From Paenibacillus beijingensis (GTDB lineage Bacteria; Bacillota; Bacilli; Paenibacillales; Paenibacillaceae), in NCBI RefSeq assembly GCF_000961095.1, contig NZ_CP011058.1:1951001-2015000 (forward strand): a stretch of 64,000 nt of DNA, given 5' to 3'. Each line of letters opens with the position of its first letter. The stretch's first letter is position 1. The notes under the pieces were generated by a model. The model was given only the letters and a program-made list of their open reading frames with translations, was not told the origin of the DNA and did no database searches. Position numbers and translations under genes: made by a program. Shown here piece by piece: positions 1 through 9,223 of this stretch.

Positions 1-3000
1 GGATGCCGCGCGGCAAATTTGGCCGCCCACACCTTCTGCACGCTGTTGGAGCTGAAGTTTTCGGGCCATACGTCGGTCACTTCGAGCGCATAGTCCACCC
101 GCCCGCTCTGCAGGTCGGCCTGGAAGAAGCGGCGCAGCCAATCTTCGTCTTTGGGGATGGAGCGCATGGACAAGACGGGATAGCCAAGCACCTGAAACTC
201 CTCCAGCACGCTGTGATTGAGGCCCGGATCGGAATGGTAAGGGCGTCCGATCAGCAGAATGGCGAGCCGGTTGTCCTGCTCCACCTGCTCCAGAATCGCC
301 CGGCCCTTCTCCTGCATCTCCGTATCGAACAGCTCCATCGCCTTCCAGGCCTGATCGGCGGCAAAATCGCTCTCGTCCTCCGTGATCGCCAGCTCGCCCC
401 CGAATGCCTCAAACAGCTGCTTTTTCAGCAGGTTCGGTTCCGTAAAGGTGACCGCCGGATCGAGATAAACAACCCCTTTCGTCTCAAAGAAGTTGACTTC
501 TTTCGTAAACGCGGCCTTGATCACATTCGGAGCGCCGGCCACGATCGGACAGCTGGCCGAATCCATGACGTTGTGCAGATGGGTCGGGATGTGCGTGATA
601 CACGGAAAGAAAATATAGTCGAGCGATTTTTTCTCGTGATGCTTGAACAGCAAGTTGTGCACATGGGCCTGCGCGACCTTCGACGGGTAGCAAGGATCGA
701 TCGACCCGTATTTGCCGCCTTGCTGCCACATCTCCTCGCTCGTATTGTCGCTGAACACGATATTTTTCTGCTCGATGCCAAGCGTCTCGAAATAGGTCCG
801 CCAAAACGGCGCCGTCGACCAAATGTTCAGCACCTTCGGAATTCCGATCCGGATCCGTTTCCGCCTTTCTGCCGCTTCAGCGGCGGAACGCTCGAAATTC
901 CGCCGATACGACGTTTTCCGCAGTCCGATCCAGCTGCGCTGCAGCTGAATGTCATGGACGTGAGTATCGGATTCGGGCATAGGCTCCGGATCGTAAAAAT
1001 GCTGGAACATCCGGCGGGCTTCGTATTCCACCAGGTTCGGGTAATGCTTCTTCAAATCCTGACGTTCCTTCGTCAGCTTAACGACAGCCGCCTCGTCTTC
1101 AACGGTCCCCTTCTCGCAGCTGAAACCGGAGATATAACGGGCGGTTTGTCCGTCCGGCGTCTTGGAATCGATAAAGGTCCGGCTGCAGTTGTTGGGACAA
1201 AAGTTGCAGCGGGTGGATTCGTCGTTTCGCGACACATAGCTTAGAAAAATCGCCGCATCCAAACCTAAAAACGTGGAATATCCCCGCCGCTTTACGACGC
1301 GCAGCGTTTCCATCGCCGCCCCGATCGCTCCGGCCTCGCCCGGGTGGGGGTGAACATATACTTCCGCGTCTGGTACCCGCTGTTTAATGTAATCAACCTG
1401 TGCCTTAACGGCGGCCAAGTTGTACTGCGTGCCTCCCTGCAGCACGAATTTGCGGCCGAGTTCCGCCATGCGGGGGATTTGCACGACATACTGCCATACG
1501 TTTTTCGGCAGGACGAGTGCAAGGCCGGCCAGCAGCTCCTCTTTGGAATACCCTTCCTTCTGGAAATTCACCCGATCCGCATCGAGAAATACGGCGCACC
1601 CATAGGAATATTTTGGACTAAGGTCTGCCGAGAACGCGGTATCCGCGTACTCTTGAATCGGGATGCCAAACTGATCCGCCATGGCCTGCAGCAGCATCCC
1701 GTTGCCGGCCGAGCATTGATTGGACAGCCTGAAATCGCGAAAATCGCCGTTTTTCAGAAAGAGCACTTTAATATCCTGGCCGCCGATATCGCATATGACG
1801 TCGATATCTCCGAATTGGTTAACGGCGCTCATCATATGGGCAACGGTCTCGACAATATTAACGTCGGCCTTTAATGTTTTTTCCAAGACGTCCGCCGCAT
1901 ATCCGGTGGCGCCGAAACCGATGATCGTAAGCTCGGCTCCCTGCTCTCTCACCGTATCGCGAATCCGTTTCAGCATTTCCCTCGTATCCTCGAGCGGATT
2001 GCCCTTGGAAAGCTGGTATTCCTTCAGCAAAATCTCTCCGCTTTCGTCGACGAGAACGGCTTTGGACGAAGTGGAACCGCCGTCGAGGCCGATCACCGCC
2101 CTTACCTGCTGTCCGGGTGCGAAGGTCGCCGGCTTAAAGCGGGGAATGCTGTATGTCCGGCGGAATTGTTCCAGCTCCGTTTCGCTGCTGACCAGCGGCG
2201 GGCCGGCGTTTTCGCCCAGCTTCGCTTTCCGCCCGTGCAGGATAAATTGCTTGAGCCCTTCCAAACCTTTGAAATTGCCCACGCCGGCCGGTTCATGCAT
2301 GCCGTACATGACGGCTCCGAAGGCGGCGTAGTACTGGGCATTGTCGGGTACGAAAATGAGCTCGTCGATCGGCATGTCCCCGGGATAGTCGTATCCTCTG
2401 TCCCGCCAAGTTTGCGGAATGCGGAGCCGCCAACATTCCTGCAGGAACGGAAGGTAGGTATTGGGCCCACCGAGCAGCAAAACGCGGTGCCGCAGCGTAT
2501 TTCCTCGGGTCAGCACGGAAAGGTTCTGCATGACGATCGCGTCCGCCAGGGAACACATGATTTCGGCGGAAGGGATGCCGCTTTTGACCAGATTGACGAT
2601 ATCCGTTTCGGCAAACACGCCGCATTTGGCGGCCACATGGTGCAATTTCGAATCGTCGAAGTGCAGCTTGCCGACTTCCTCCATCGGCAATCCCACTTTA
2701 ATCATGCACTTGTCGATCGTGGCGCCGGTTCCGGATGCGCATTTGTCGTTCATGGACGTCAGCGCCTGCTTATTCCCGGTTTCCTCGTTCACCTTGAAGA
2801 TGATAATTTTGGCATCTTGGCCGCCAAGCTCGATGACGCTCCCTACGTCGGGATGAAGATGCTCGACGGCCATCGTTACGGCGTTCACTTCCTGCACGAA
2901 TTTCGCCCCGATATGCTCCACAATCGGTCCGCTGCCGGACCCGGTCATAAAGACGCGAATGTTTTCCTGCTTGACGAGCGGAAATTCATTTCCGATCGTA

Positions 3001-3164
3001 ACCAGAAATTCCAGCACATTCTCCGCCTGTTTCGTGTGGTGGCGCTGATAATCCGACCACAAAATCTCATTGGTTGCCGGATCCACAACCGTTGCTTTGA
3101 CCGTCGTCGAACCGACGTCAATGCCGATAATTAACGCTTCAGACCGCTGCGAATTCGTTCCCAT
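1..3164 (-). CDS. BcrAD/BadFG-type CoA-dehydratase activase, giant multidomain form (3' part outside window)
   Basis: About 1054 codons lie in the window and the gene continues beyond position 1. The ATG at 3164 follows AGGAG at a good distance; an ATG four bases upstream is in a frame that stops at once. Two ASKHA ATPase modules are visible. The first has DVGSTT at residues 16-21, GGQDAK near 115 and CASGTG at 142-147, where the Cys is the expected Fe-S ligand. The second starts near 355 (LDGGSTSSK) with CSAGNG near 488. A Cys cluster CNFCPNNC lies near 654, and a DUF2229-like 2-hydroxyacyl-CoA dehydratase-related region starts near 770. Family members activate radical 2-hydroxyacyl-CoA dehydratases by ATP-driven electron transfer. 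The partner here is unknown, since no separate dehydratase subunit lies nearby. Confidence 0.85.
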   Translation of the reverse strand, partial: MGTNSQRSEALIIGIDVGSTTVKATVVDPATNEILWSDYQRHHTKQAENVLEFLVTIGNEFPLVKQENIRVFMTGSGSGPIVEHIGAKFVQEVNAVTMAVEHLHPDVGSVIELGGQDAKIIIFKVNEETGNKQALTSMNDKCASGTGATIDKCMIKVGLPMEEVGKLHFDDSKLHHVAAKCGVFAETDIVNLVKSGIPSAEIMCSLADAIVMQNLSVLTRGNTLRHRVLLLGGPNTYLPFLQECWRLRIPQTWRDRGYDYPGDMPIDELIFVPDNAQYYAAFGAVMYGMHEPAGVGNFKGLEGLKQFILHGRKAKLGENAGPPLVSSETELEQFRRTYSIPRFKPATFAPGQQVRAVIGLDGGSTSSKAVLVDESGEILLKEYQLSKGNPLEDTREMLKRIRDTVREQGAELTIIGFGATGYAADVLEKTLKADVNIVETVAHMMSAVNQFGDIDVICDIGGQDIKVLFLKNGDFRDFRLSNQCSAGNGMLLQAMADQFGIPIQEYADTAFSADLSPKYSYGCAVFLDADRVNFQKEGYSKEELLAGLALVLPKNVWQYVVQIPRMAELGRKFVLQGGTQYNLAAVKAQVDYIKQRVPDAEVYVHPHPGEAGAIGAAMETLRVVKRRGYSTFLGLDAAIFLSYVSRNDESTRCNFCPNNCSRTFIDSKTPDGQTARYISGFSCEKGTVEDEAAVVKLTKERQDLKKHYPNLVEYEARRMFQHFYDPEPMPESDTHVHDIQLQRSWIGLRKTSYRRNFERSAAEAAERRKRIRIGIPKVLNIWSTAPFWRTYFETLGIEQKNIVFSDNTSEEMWQQGGKYGSIDPCYPSKVAQAHVHNLLFKHHEKKSLDYIFFPCITHIPTHLHNVMDSASCPIVAGAPNVIKAAFTKEVNFFETKGVVYLDPAVTFTEPNLLKKQLFEAFGGELAITEDESDFAADQAWKAMELFDTEMQEKGRAILEQVEQDNRLAILLIGRPYHSDPGLNHSVLEEFQVLGYPVLSMRSIPKDEDWLRRFFQADLQSGRVDYALEVTDVWPENFSSNSVQKVWAAKFAARH

Positions 3165-3281
3165 CCATCTGCTCCTTTTTCCAGAAAATCATCATATGTA
3201 TCCTGTGTATAAATTCATCCTTCTATACAAAGAACATTTAAGTAGCCGCAATCCCTTTGGCAAGGAGGTTAGACGGAACCG

Positions 3282-4694
3282 TTGCTCTGGATCACTTTAG
3301 CCCTCTTGTTGTTTATCGTTCAAATTGCATCCATCATCGTTGTGGAGTATCGCCGGTCGAACAAAGCGATCGCATGGGTGATCATCATGTTCATGTTTCC
3401 GCTGCTCGGGTTTCTCCCGTATTATTTTGTAGCCAAAGAATATTCTTGCTATCGCACTCTCCAGCGGAAAAAAAACAAGCAGTGGGAACAATTCAAGAAC
3501 GAACTCATTCATCGGAGCAAACATCGGGTAACGAAACATATGCGCGGGGATTGGCCGCCGGAATTCAACCTGCATGCCTCGCTCAAAAATATACCGTCGC
3601 TACCCATTACGGCTTGTAATGAAACGACGGTCTATACTGAAGGGAAGCAGGCCTTTGAAGCGATGCTGGAATCGATTGCCGCGGCCGAGCACCATATCCA
3701 TATTGAGTTTTATATTATCCGCGACGATCAGCTCGGCACCCGGTTTGAGCGGCTGTTGATCCGGAAAGCGCAGGAAGGGATTCAAGTGCGGCTTTTATAT
3801 GACGGGATCGGCAGCCGGCTGTTGGGAAAGGCCTTTTTGAAACGGCTCCGGCAAGCCGGCGTGGAAACGGGATGTTTTTTCCCTCCGCTGGCCACCTTTT
3901 TCGACAAACGGCTCAACTACCGCAATCACCGAAAAATTGTCGTTGTGGACGGGAAAACCGCTTATTTCGGCGGCTTGAACATCGGGGACGAATACTTGGG
4001 CAAGGACCCGGAACTAGGCTACTGGCGGGATACTCATTTTCGCCTTACAGGGGATGCGGTGCTGTGGGTTCAATATACTTTTTTCACGGATTGGTATTTG
4101 GTCAAAGATCAACTGATCACCGATTCGGTTTATTATCCTGACCAAGAAAGTTATGGGAAAGAATGGGTGCAAATCGTAAAAAGCGGTCCCGACGAGACGA
4201 TACTGGAGCTTATGTTCTCCCTGATTGTGTCGGCAAAAAAGCGGATCTATATCGAGACGCCTTATTTCGTCCCTGACCCCGGCATCTTGCTGGCTCTCAA
4301 AACAGCCGTCATCAGCGGAATCGACGTACGGATCATTATTCCGGGCGTTCCGGATAAAAAGCTTGTTTACAACGCTTCTTTGTCCTATGTCCAGGAATTG
4401 CTGCAGCTGGGAGTCAAGTTTTATTGCTATCAAAAAGGGTTTATCCATGCCAAAGTGATCATTTCCGACAATTTGGCATGCTCCGGCAGCGCAAATATGG
4501 ATATGCGCAGCTTTTGCGGGCAATTTGAACTCAATGCGGTCTTTTTTGACGGGAAGGTCGTTGACCGCCTGCTGCAAGATTTTTACCGGGATCTTAGCGT
4601 GAGCAATGAACTTACGCTGCCGGAATTCAAAAAGCGGTCCACGATTCAAAAGCTGAAAGAAGTGTTTGCCCGCTTGCTCTCGCCGCTGTTCTAG
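3282..4694 (+). CDS. cls: cardiolipin synthase, phospholipase D family
   Basis: The 470-residue protein has the usual bacterial cardiolipin synthase layout. Two membrane segments lie in the first 60 residues (LWITLALLLFIVQ and WVIIMFMFPLLGFLPYYF), followed by two PLD catalytic motifs: HRKIVVVDG near residue 214 and HAKVIISD near 388, the second with GSANMDMRS after it. It joins two phosphatidylglycerol molecules into cardiolipin at the membrane. The start is TTG, with AAGGAGG 13 bases upstream. It is divergent from the activase gene, with about 115 bp between the starts. Length and both HKD motifs are intact, so it is probably active. Confidence 0.93.
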   Translation: MLWITLALLLFIVQIASIIVVEYRRSNKAIAWVIIMFMFPLLGFLPYYFVAKEYSCYRTLQRKKNKQWEQFKNELIHRSKHRVTKHMRGDWPPEFNLHASLKNIPSLPITACNETTVYTEGKQAFEAMLESIAAAEHHIHIEFYIIRDDQLGTRFERLLIRKAQEGIQVRLLYDGIGSRLLGKAFLKRLRQAGVETGCFFPPLATFFDKRLNYRNHRKIVVVDGKTAYFGGLNIGDEYLGKDPELGYWRDTHFRLTGDAVLWVQYTFFTDWYLVKDQLITDSVYYPDQESYGKEWVQIVKSGPDETILELMFSLIVSAKKRIYIETPYFVPDPGILLALKTAVISGIDVRIIIPGVPDKKLVYNASLSYVQELLQLGVKFYCYQKGFIHAKVIISDNLACSGSANMDMRSFCGQFELNAVFFDGKVVDRLLQDFYRDLSVSNELTLPEFKKRSTIQKLKEVFARLLSPLF

Positions 4695-4783
4695 AGCGGT
4701 GCAAAGTGGGGCTCGAAATTGGCCAATGAGGGAACGCTCCTATAAGTGACCACATGAATGAGCCAGTCTCACATAGGACGCAA

Positions 4784-4969
4784 AAGGACCTCCCGTTCCA
4801 CTGGTTTCAGCATAATCGGAGGTCCTTCCTCGCTAAACCTGCAAATCTGCAGGTATTATCGGTCGAAATCGGTTGTCGAGAGGAATTCCTGCGATTGTGC
4901 AGGAATTCCGGGCTTTTATTGCCTAAACATGAGATTTGGCCGGCAAAAACAGCATTTTTGCAGGAATTC
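4784..4969. repeat. cluster of palindromes sharing a GCAGGAATTC core
   Basis: This gene-free stretch holds three perfect inverted repeats in a row. AAGGACCTCC pairs with GGAGGTCCTT (4784-4793 and 4818-4827). ACCTGCA pairs with TGCAGGT (4837-4843 and 4848-4854, 4-nt loop). GGAATTCCTGC pairs with GCAGGAATTCC (4882-4892 and 4899-4909, 6-nt loop). A further half-copy GCAGGAATTC occurs at about 4960-4969. None has a T-run directly after it, so they do not look like simple terminators. They may be a dispersed intergenic repeat. Confidence 0.6.
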
Positions 4970-4993
4970 TAACGTAATTGAGAAATTACAAAG

Positions 4994-5021
4994 AAAAAAG
5001 ATGTACGATTGCATCTTTTTT
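4994..5021. terminator. bidirectional intrinsic terminator
   Basis: AAAAAAGATG pairs with CATCTTTTTT around an 8-base loop, with A and T runs on the two sides. It lies between cls (+) and the ABC transporter pair (-) and could serve both. The stretch 5022-5179 holds nothing else I can identify. Confidence 0.65.
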
Positions 5022-5179
5022 CAAAAATGACCCCTTCGTGCAGAGAGATAAAGACGTTCGAACGGATTTTCAAGGCCCGCTACCGACGGGACAAGCTGGA
5101 CGGGACAAGCATCACCTTTGGCGCCGTCATAACTTTGCGCCTTAACGCTCCTGAGCCAGCCGGCCAGGCGGCTGCGACG

Positions 5180-7129
5180 TTAACGCTCGACGCTCTCTCT
5201 TTCGCCTTCGTCCCCGTACCATAACCGGCGGAAGCTGTCGCTTGCGGCCAGCAGCTGCGCCGCCGTTCCTTCCGCTTCGACGGCTCCGTCCTTCATGACG
5301 ATAATCCGGTCGGCGTGCGCCAGCGCCGCCTTACGGTGAGAGACGACGAGGCACGTCGCGCTTCCGCGTTCCGCGAACATTCGCTCCCAAAGCTTGCGCT
5401 CCGTCTCGACATCGAGCGCGCTGGAAAGATCGTCAAACACGTACAGCTCCGCTTCGCGCACGAGCATGCGGGCGGCAGCCGTGCGCTGCGCCTGCCCTCC
5501 GGACAGCTTCACGCCGCGCGGACCGATCACGGTGTCGAGTCCATGCTCCAGGCGCTGGATGTCGTCTTCCATAACGGCCGAATAGATCGCCCGGTCCAAG
5601 TTCCCTCCGAGCTCGGGGTACCCGAGCAGGATGTTATCTCGCAGCTTGTCGCTGTACAATCTCGGGATTTGAGCCGTATAGGCGCTGTGCGGCGGGATGA
5701 AAAAATCGGCCGGGTCGTTGATGATACGGCCATTCCAGCGGATTTCGCCGCGGCTTGCGGGCAGCAGGCCGAGCAGCGTCCGTACCAGCGTCGTTTTGCC
5801 GGAGCCGATCATGCCGGTGATGACGGTAAAGCTCCCGCGCGGCAAACTGAGATTAACATCCCGAATGCCGCGTCCCGTTTCGGGATAGAGATACGTCAGA
5901 CCGCGCGCCTCCAATTTTTGCAATCGCCGCTCCGGAGCGGCGGCAATCGCCGCTTCCGGCGTATGGGTTGCGCCAGCCCTTGAGGCTGCGCCGCCTATAC
6001 GGGCTGTGCCCGATCCGGCGGACGGGGCAGCCGGGGCCAGCGCCGCTTGTCCGGCAATGGCGCCTGCGGCTGCGGCCTCCTCCGCTCCGCCCGGCTCAAC
6101 CGAAGCGCCGGCAGCACCGGGCTTGCCGGATGCGCGGCCGCGCAAATGCAGCGGTTTCGGCCCGGTCAGCACCGATGCCGGCGCGCCCTGCAGCATGGCG
6201 GTCAAGCGCGAGAAACCGACCGTCATTTGCTTGTAATAGGTCATAAATTTGCCGACATTGGAGATAAGCTGCGTCACAAACGTTAAATAATAGACGAACA
6301 GCGACAAGTCGCCGACGGTGAACGAGCCGCCGCGCATTTTGTAGCCGGCCAGCAGCAGAATGAGACCGGTGCCCAGATTGACGGAGTTGGTGAATACCGA
6401 GGTGAGCGCTTCGCCCATCAGCCTGTCCTTCACCATCGTGCGGCGGCGCTCTTCGTTCAGCCGCTTGAACCGCTCGATGACCCGCTTCTCCGCTCCCGCA
6501 ACCTGAATCGCCGTCACGTTCGCGAACATTTCGCTGATCGCGCCCGTTACTTTAGCCGTCGATTCGCGGCTAGCCGCCCGGTATTTCTGCAGCCGCGCCG
6601 TCGCGATTTGCGCCGAAGCGACGACAACGATCAGCGGCACGAACACGAGCAGCGTCATCTGCGCGTCGATCCGGATTAAAATATAGCTTGCCGCCGCCGC
6701 AAACCCGAGCATGCCGAGCACGTCGACCGACCAGCTAACCGCTTCTTCGGTCTGGTCCACATCGTCGCGGAACTGGCTGATCGCCTCCCCCGGCGAACAC
6801 GGAATCGCCCGCGCTCCGGGCTCCTTCAGCACATGCTCCAGCATATTGCGCCGCAGCAGCATGCTGATCCGAAACCGAGCATGAACGTCCGTCATAAAGC
6901 CGACTACGATCAGCATGACCCGGCCGAGCGCGGCGCCGACAAGCAGCGCGATAATGCTCCACGTGCCGTATTTTACCGGAGCGCTGCCTTCCAGCTGGTC
7001 GAAAAAAGCTTTCGTCACGAGTCCGGGCACAAGCGGCGCCATATGAATCAATGTCCAGGCCAGCATATTCGCCGCATACAGCCCCGGCCGGTACATAATG
7101 AGCCGCTTCATAAACGAAAACGTACTCAT
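5180..7129 (-). CDS. ABC exporter half-transporter with degenerate ATP site
   Basis: A 649-residue membrane-plus-ATPase fusion. Membrane segments fill the first 300 residues or so, an Ala/Gly/Pro-rich linker runs from about 325 to 410, then the nucleotide-binding domain follows. Walker A is GMIGSGKTT near 441 and the signature is LSGGQ near 543. Walker B ends in YVFDD, with Asp where the catalytic Glu normally sits. Its ATG overlaps the stop of the upstream gene by four bases, so the two are co-translated. The partner carries the Glu and a non-canonical LSAGE signature, the pairing expected of a heterodimeric exporter with one active and one degenerate ATP site. Substrate unknown. The long low-complexity linker is unusual. 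Confidence 0.9.
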   Translation of the reverse strand: MSTFSFMKRLIMYRPGLYAANMLAWTLIHMAPLVPGLVTKAFFDQLEGSAPVKYGTWSIIALLVGAALGRVMLIVVGFMTDVHARFRISMLLRRNMLEHVLKEPGARAIPCSPGEAISQFRDDVDQTEEAVSWSVDVLGMLGFAAAASYILIRIDAQMTLLVFVPLIVVVASAQIATARLQKYRAASRESTAKVTGAISEMFANVTAIQVAGAEKRVIERFKRLNEERRRTMVKDRLMGEALTSVFTNSVNLGTGLILLLAGYKMRGGSFTVGDLSLFVYYLTFVTQLISNVGKFMTYYKQMTVGFSRLTAMLQGAPASVLTGPKPLHLRGRASGKPGAAGASVEPGGAEEAAAAGAIAGQAALAPAAPSAGSGTARIGGAASRAGATHTPEAAIAAAPERRLQKLEARGLTYLYPETGRGIRDVNLSLPRGSFTVITGMIGSGKTTLVRTLLGLLPASRGEIRWNGRIINDPADFFIPPHSAYTAQIPRLYSDKLRDNILLGYPELGGNLDRAIYSAVMEDDIQRLEHGLDTVIGPRGVKLSGGQAQRTAAARMLVREAELYVFDDLSSALDVETERKLWERMFAERGSATCLVVSHRKAALAHADRIIVMKDGAVEAEGTAAQLLAASDSFRRLWYGDEGERESVER

Positions 7130-8883
7130 GCCATCACCTCCTCCAGCCCGACGCTGAGCATCCGGCTGAATCGCGATTCGGGATTGCGCGCCAGTTCCTC
7201 GCGCCCGCCCTCTTCCGCCACCCGGCCGTCTTCCAATATTAAAATGCGGTCCGCCCGCTGCACCGTCGCCAGCCGGTGGGCGATCATAATGCAGGTGCGG
7301 CCCTTCAACAGCTTGCCGATCGCCTCTTCAATCCGCTGTTCGGTCAGCGGATCCAGGCGGGAGGAAGCTTCATCCAGGATGACAAGAGCGGGATCGGTCA
7401 AAAATACGCGCGCAAATGCAAGCAGCTGCGCTTCTCCGGCAGAGAGGCTGCCGCCCCCGGAGGCGAGGATCGTGTCCAGCCCTTCCGGCAGCGAAGCGTA
7501 CCAGCCGGAAAGCCCCAAATCGTTCAGCACTTTAAGGATGCTTCGATCGGAAATCCCTTCCCCATACAGCGTCAAATTGTCGCGCACGGTTCCTTCGAGA
7601 ATTTCGATGTTCTGCGTCACCAGCGCCACTTTGCTGCGCAGCTCGTGCAGCTTGCAGTCGCGGATATTGACGCCGCCGATGCGGATGCCCCCCTGCTGCG
7701 GATCGTAAAAGCGGAGCAGCAGCCTCGCCAGCGTCGTTTTGCCGCTGCCGGTCCTGCCGAGCAGACCCAGCGTCTGTCCCGCTTCCAGCCGGTAGCTTAA
7801 GTCTTGAACGATCGGCTTGTCATCGTAGCCGAAGGTCATCCCTTCAAACTCCACCGAGGCCGGGCCTTCCGGGATCGGTGCGCCCGGACCGTCCTTTATC
7901 GCCGATTGTACCGCAAACAGCTCGCGGATACGGGTTAAGCTGGCGTCCGCCTTCTGGAAATCTTCCAGCTGCGTGCGGATTTTTTCGATCGGCTGCGCGA
8001 GCAGTTCGGTATAATAGAAGATCAGATAGATGGTGCCCATCGTGAGCGAACCTTTTTTCCACAGGTAGGCGGTAATGGCGAACGCCGCCGCATTGCCCAG
8101 CGCAAAGACGATGATGGTTGTGATCCAGATCGATCCGAAGCCGAGAAAAGCTTTGATGCGGATCGGCAGCATGCGACGCAAGAAGCCGTAGAAGCGTTCC
8201 ATCACATAACCGGCCGCGCCGTTCGCCCGCGTATCTTCCGTCCCTTCCAGATGTTCGCCGATAAAGCCGTAAAATTCGGCGTTCGACTGGCGCCACCGCC
8301 CCCATACGGGCACGCTGAACCGGCGTATGTACTGGATGATGAACATGGCAAACACAACAAACAGCGTCATCGCCGCGCCGACGAGCACATTTTCCCGGAA
8401 CAACAGGATGAGGATTCCGAGCATCAGCAGCAGATTGCCCGCCATATTGAGCAGGAAGCCGGAAAAAAAGTTCGCCAGATTGTTTACGTCGCCATCCACC
8501 CGTTCGATAATGGAGCCGGATGTCTGCGTCTTATGAAAGCTCATGTCGAGCTTCAAACAGTGCTCCGCCAGCTCCCCGCGCAGCCGGTTCGTAACGGTCC
8601 AACCCAAATTTTCGCCGACGTAAGCCGCTGCGACCGATACCGCCTGCTGCAGCAGCGAAAAGCCGATAAATATTCCAGCCGCGTAATAGAGCGGCTCCAG
8701 AGCGCCTTCAGATTGCGCATGATCGATAAAAAACCGGATGATTTGCGGATTGACAAGCTGCAGCCCGATCAGGACGAACAGGAGTATGGCAAGCGTGATC
8801 AGCGAACCGCGCTGCGGCAGCAAGTAGCGGCCCAAAATGTCGCCGTATTGGCGGAACGAGTTTCGCTTCCGTTTTGGTTCCAT
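7126..8883 (-). CDS. ABC exporter half-transporter with canonical Walker B Glu
   Basis: A 585-residue half-transporter with about six membrane segments and a C-terminal ATPase: Walker A GRTGSGKTT near 377, variant signature LSAGEAQ near 481, Walker B LVILDEASS near 500, and an IAHRL H-loop. It is the first gene of a two-gene operon and overlaps the next by ATGA. With the downstream subunit it should form one catalytic site (this Glu plus the partner's LSGGQ) and one degenerate site. Lipid, peptide or drug export is typical of this class. Nothing nearby names the cargo. The start at 8883 follows a GAGG stretch. Confidence 0.9.
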   Translation of the reverse strand: MEPKRKRNSFRQYGDILGRYLLPQRGSLITLAILLFVLIGLQLVNPQIIRFFIDHAQSEGALEPLYYAAGIFIGFSLLQQAVSVAAAYVGENLGWTVTNRLRGELAEHCLKLDMSFHKTQTSGSIIERVDGDVNNLANFFSGFLLNMAGNLLLMLGILILLFRENVLVGAAMTLFVVFAMFIIQYIRRFSVPVWGRWRQSNAEFYGFIGEHLEGTEDTRANGAAGYVMERFYGFLRRMLPIRIKAFLGFGSIWITTIIVFALGNAAAFAITAYLWKKGSLTMGTIYLIFYYTELLAQPIEKIRTQLEDFQKADASLTRIRELFAVQSAIKDGPGAPIPEGPASVEFEGMTFGYDDKPIVQDLSYRLEAGQTLGLLGRTGSGKTTLARLLLRFYDPQQGGIRIGGVNIRDCKLHELRSKVALVTQNIEILEGTVRDNLTLYGEGISDRSILKVLNDLGLSGWYASLPEGLDTILASGGGSLSAGEAQLLAFARVFLTDPALVILDEASSRLDPLTEQRIEEAIGKLLKGRTCIMIAHRLATVQRADRILILEDGRVAEEGGREELARNPESRFSRMLSVGLEEVMA

Positions 8884-9109
8884 TTCCTTTTTCTACCTCC
8901 TCATACTTTGTACTTTATCTGAAAGCAAAAGCTGCGGTCAACGGAGTTATCAGAAATCGTGTTGCCCGAAATTCCAAAGGCATGTAGGAATGATTCAATT
9001 CGACAGGATGTTATTTAATTTCTCACGAGCCTCTATTCTATAAATCTAAAAATATTTTTGTCAGCTTTATTGACATCCGAAGGGAATGTGTATTACCCTT
9101 AAAACAAGG

Positions 9110-9119
9110 TTGTATACAA
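9110..9119. promoter_or_regulatory. GntR-type operator upstream of the GntR gene
   Basis: TTGTATACAA is a perfect palindrome fitting the FadR/FCD-class pattern (GT...AC core). A TTGACA hexamer begins about 40 bases upstream. The same core recurs at 9925-9936 after the regulator gene. The rest of 8884-9223 shows no other feature. Confidence 0.55.
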
Positions 9120-9223
9120 TGTGATGAACTTTTCAAAGGTTGTGTCATTAAGCCGGGCGTGCGCAACTTATCAGGTCACAATATGCGAATGAATCGAACG
9201 CAAAAGAGAGAAGGAACATCGCG

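Noticed and set aside
3..1244. Long plus-strand open frame opposite the activase gene
   Set aside because: It is an antisense shadow: the minus strand has continuous family motifs over the whole span, while this frame has none and no ribosome site.
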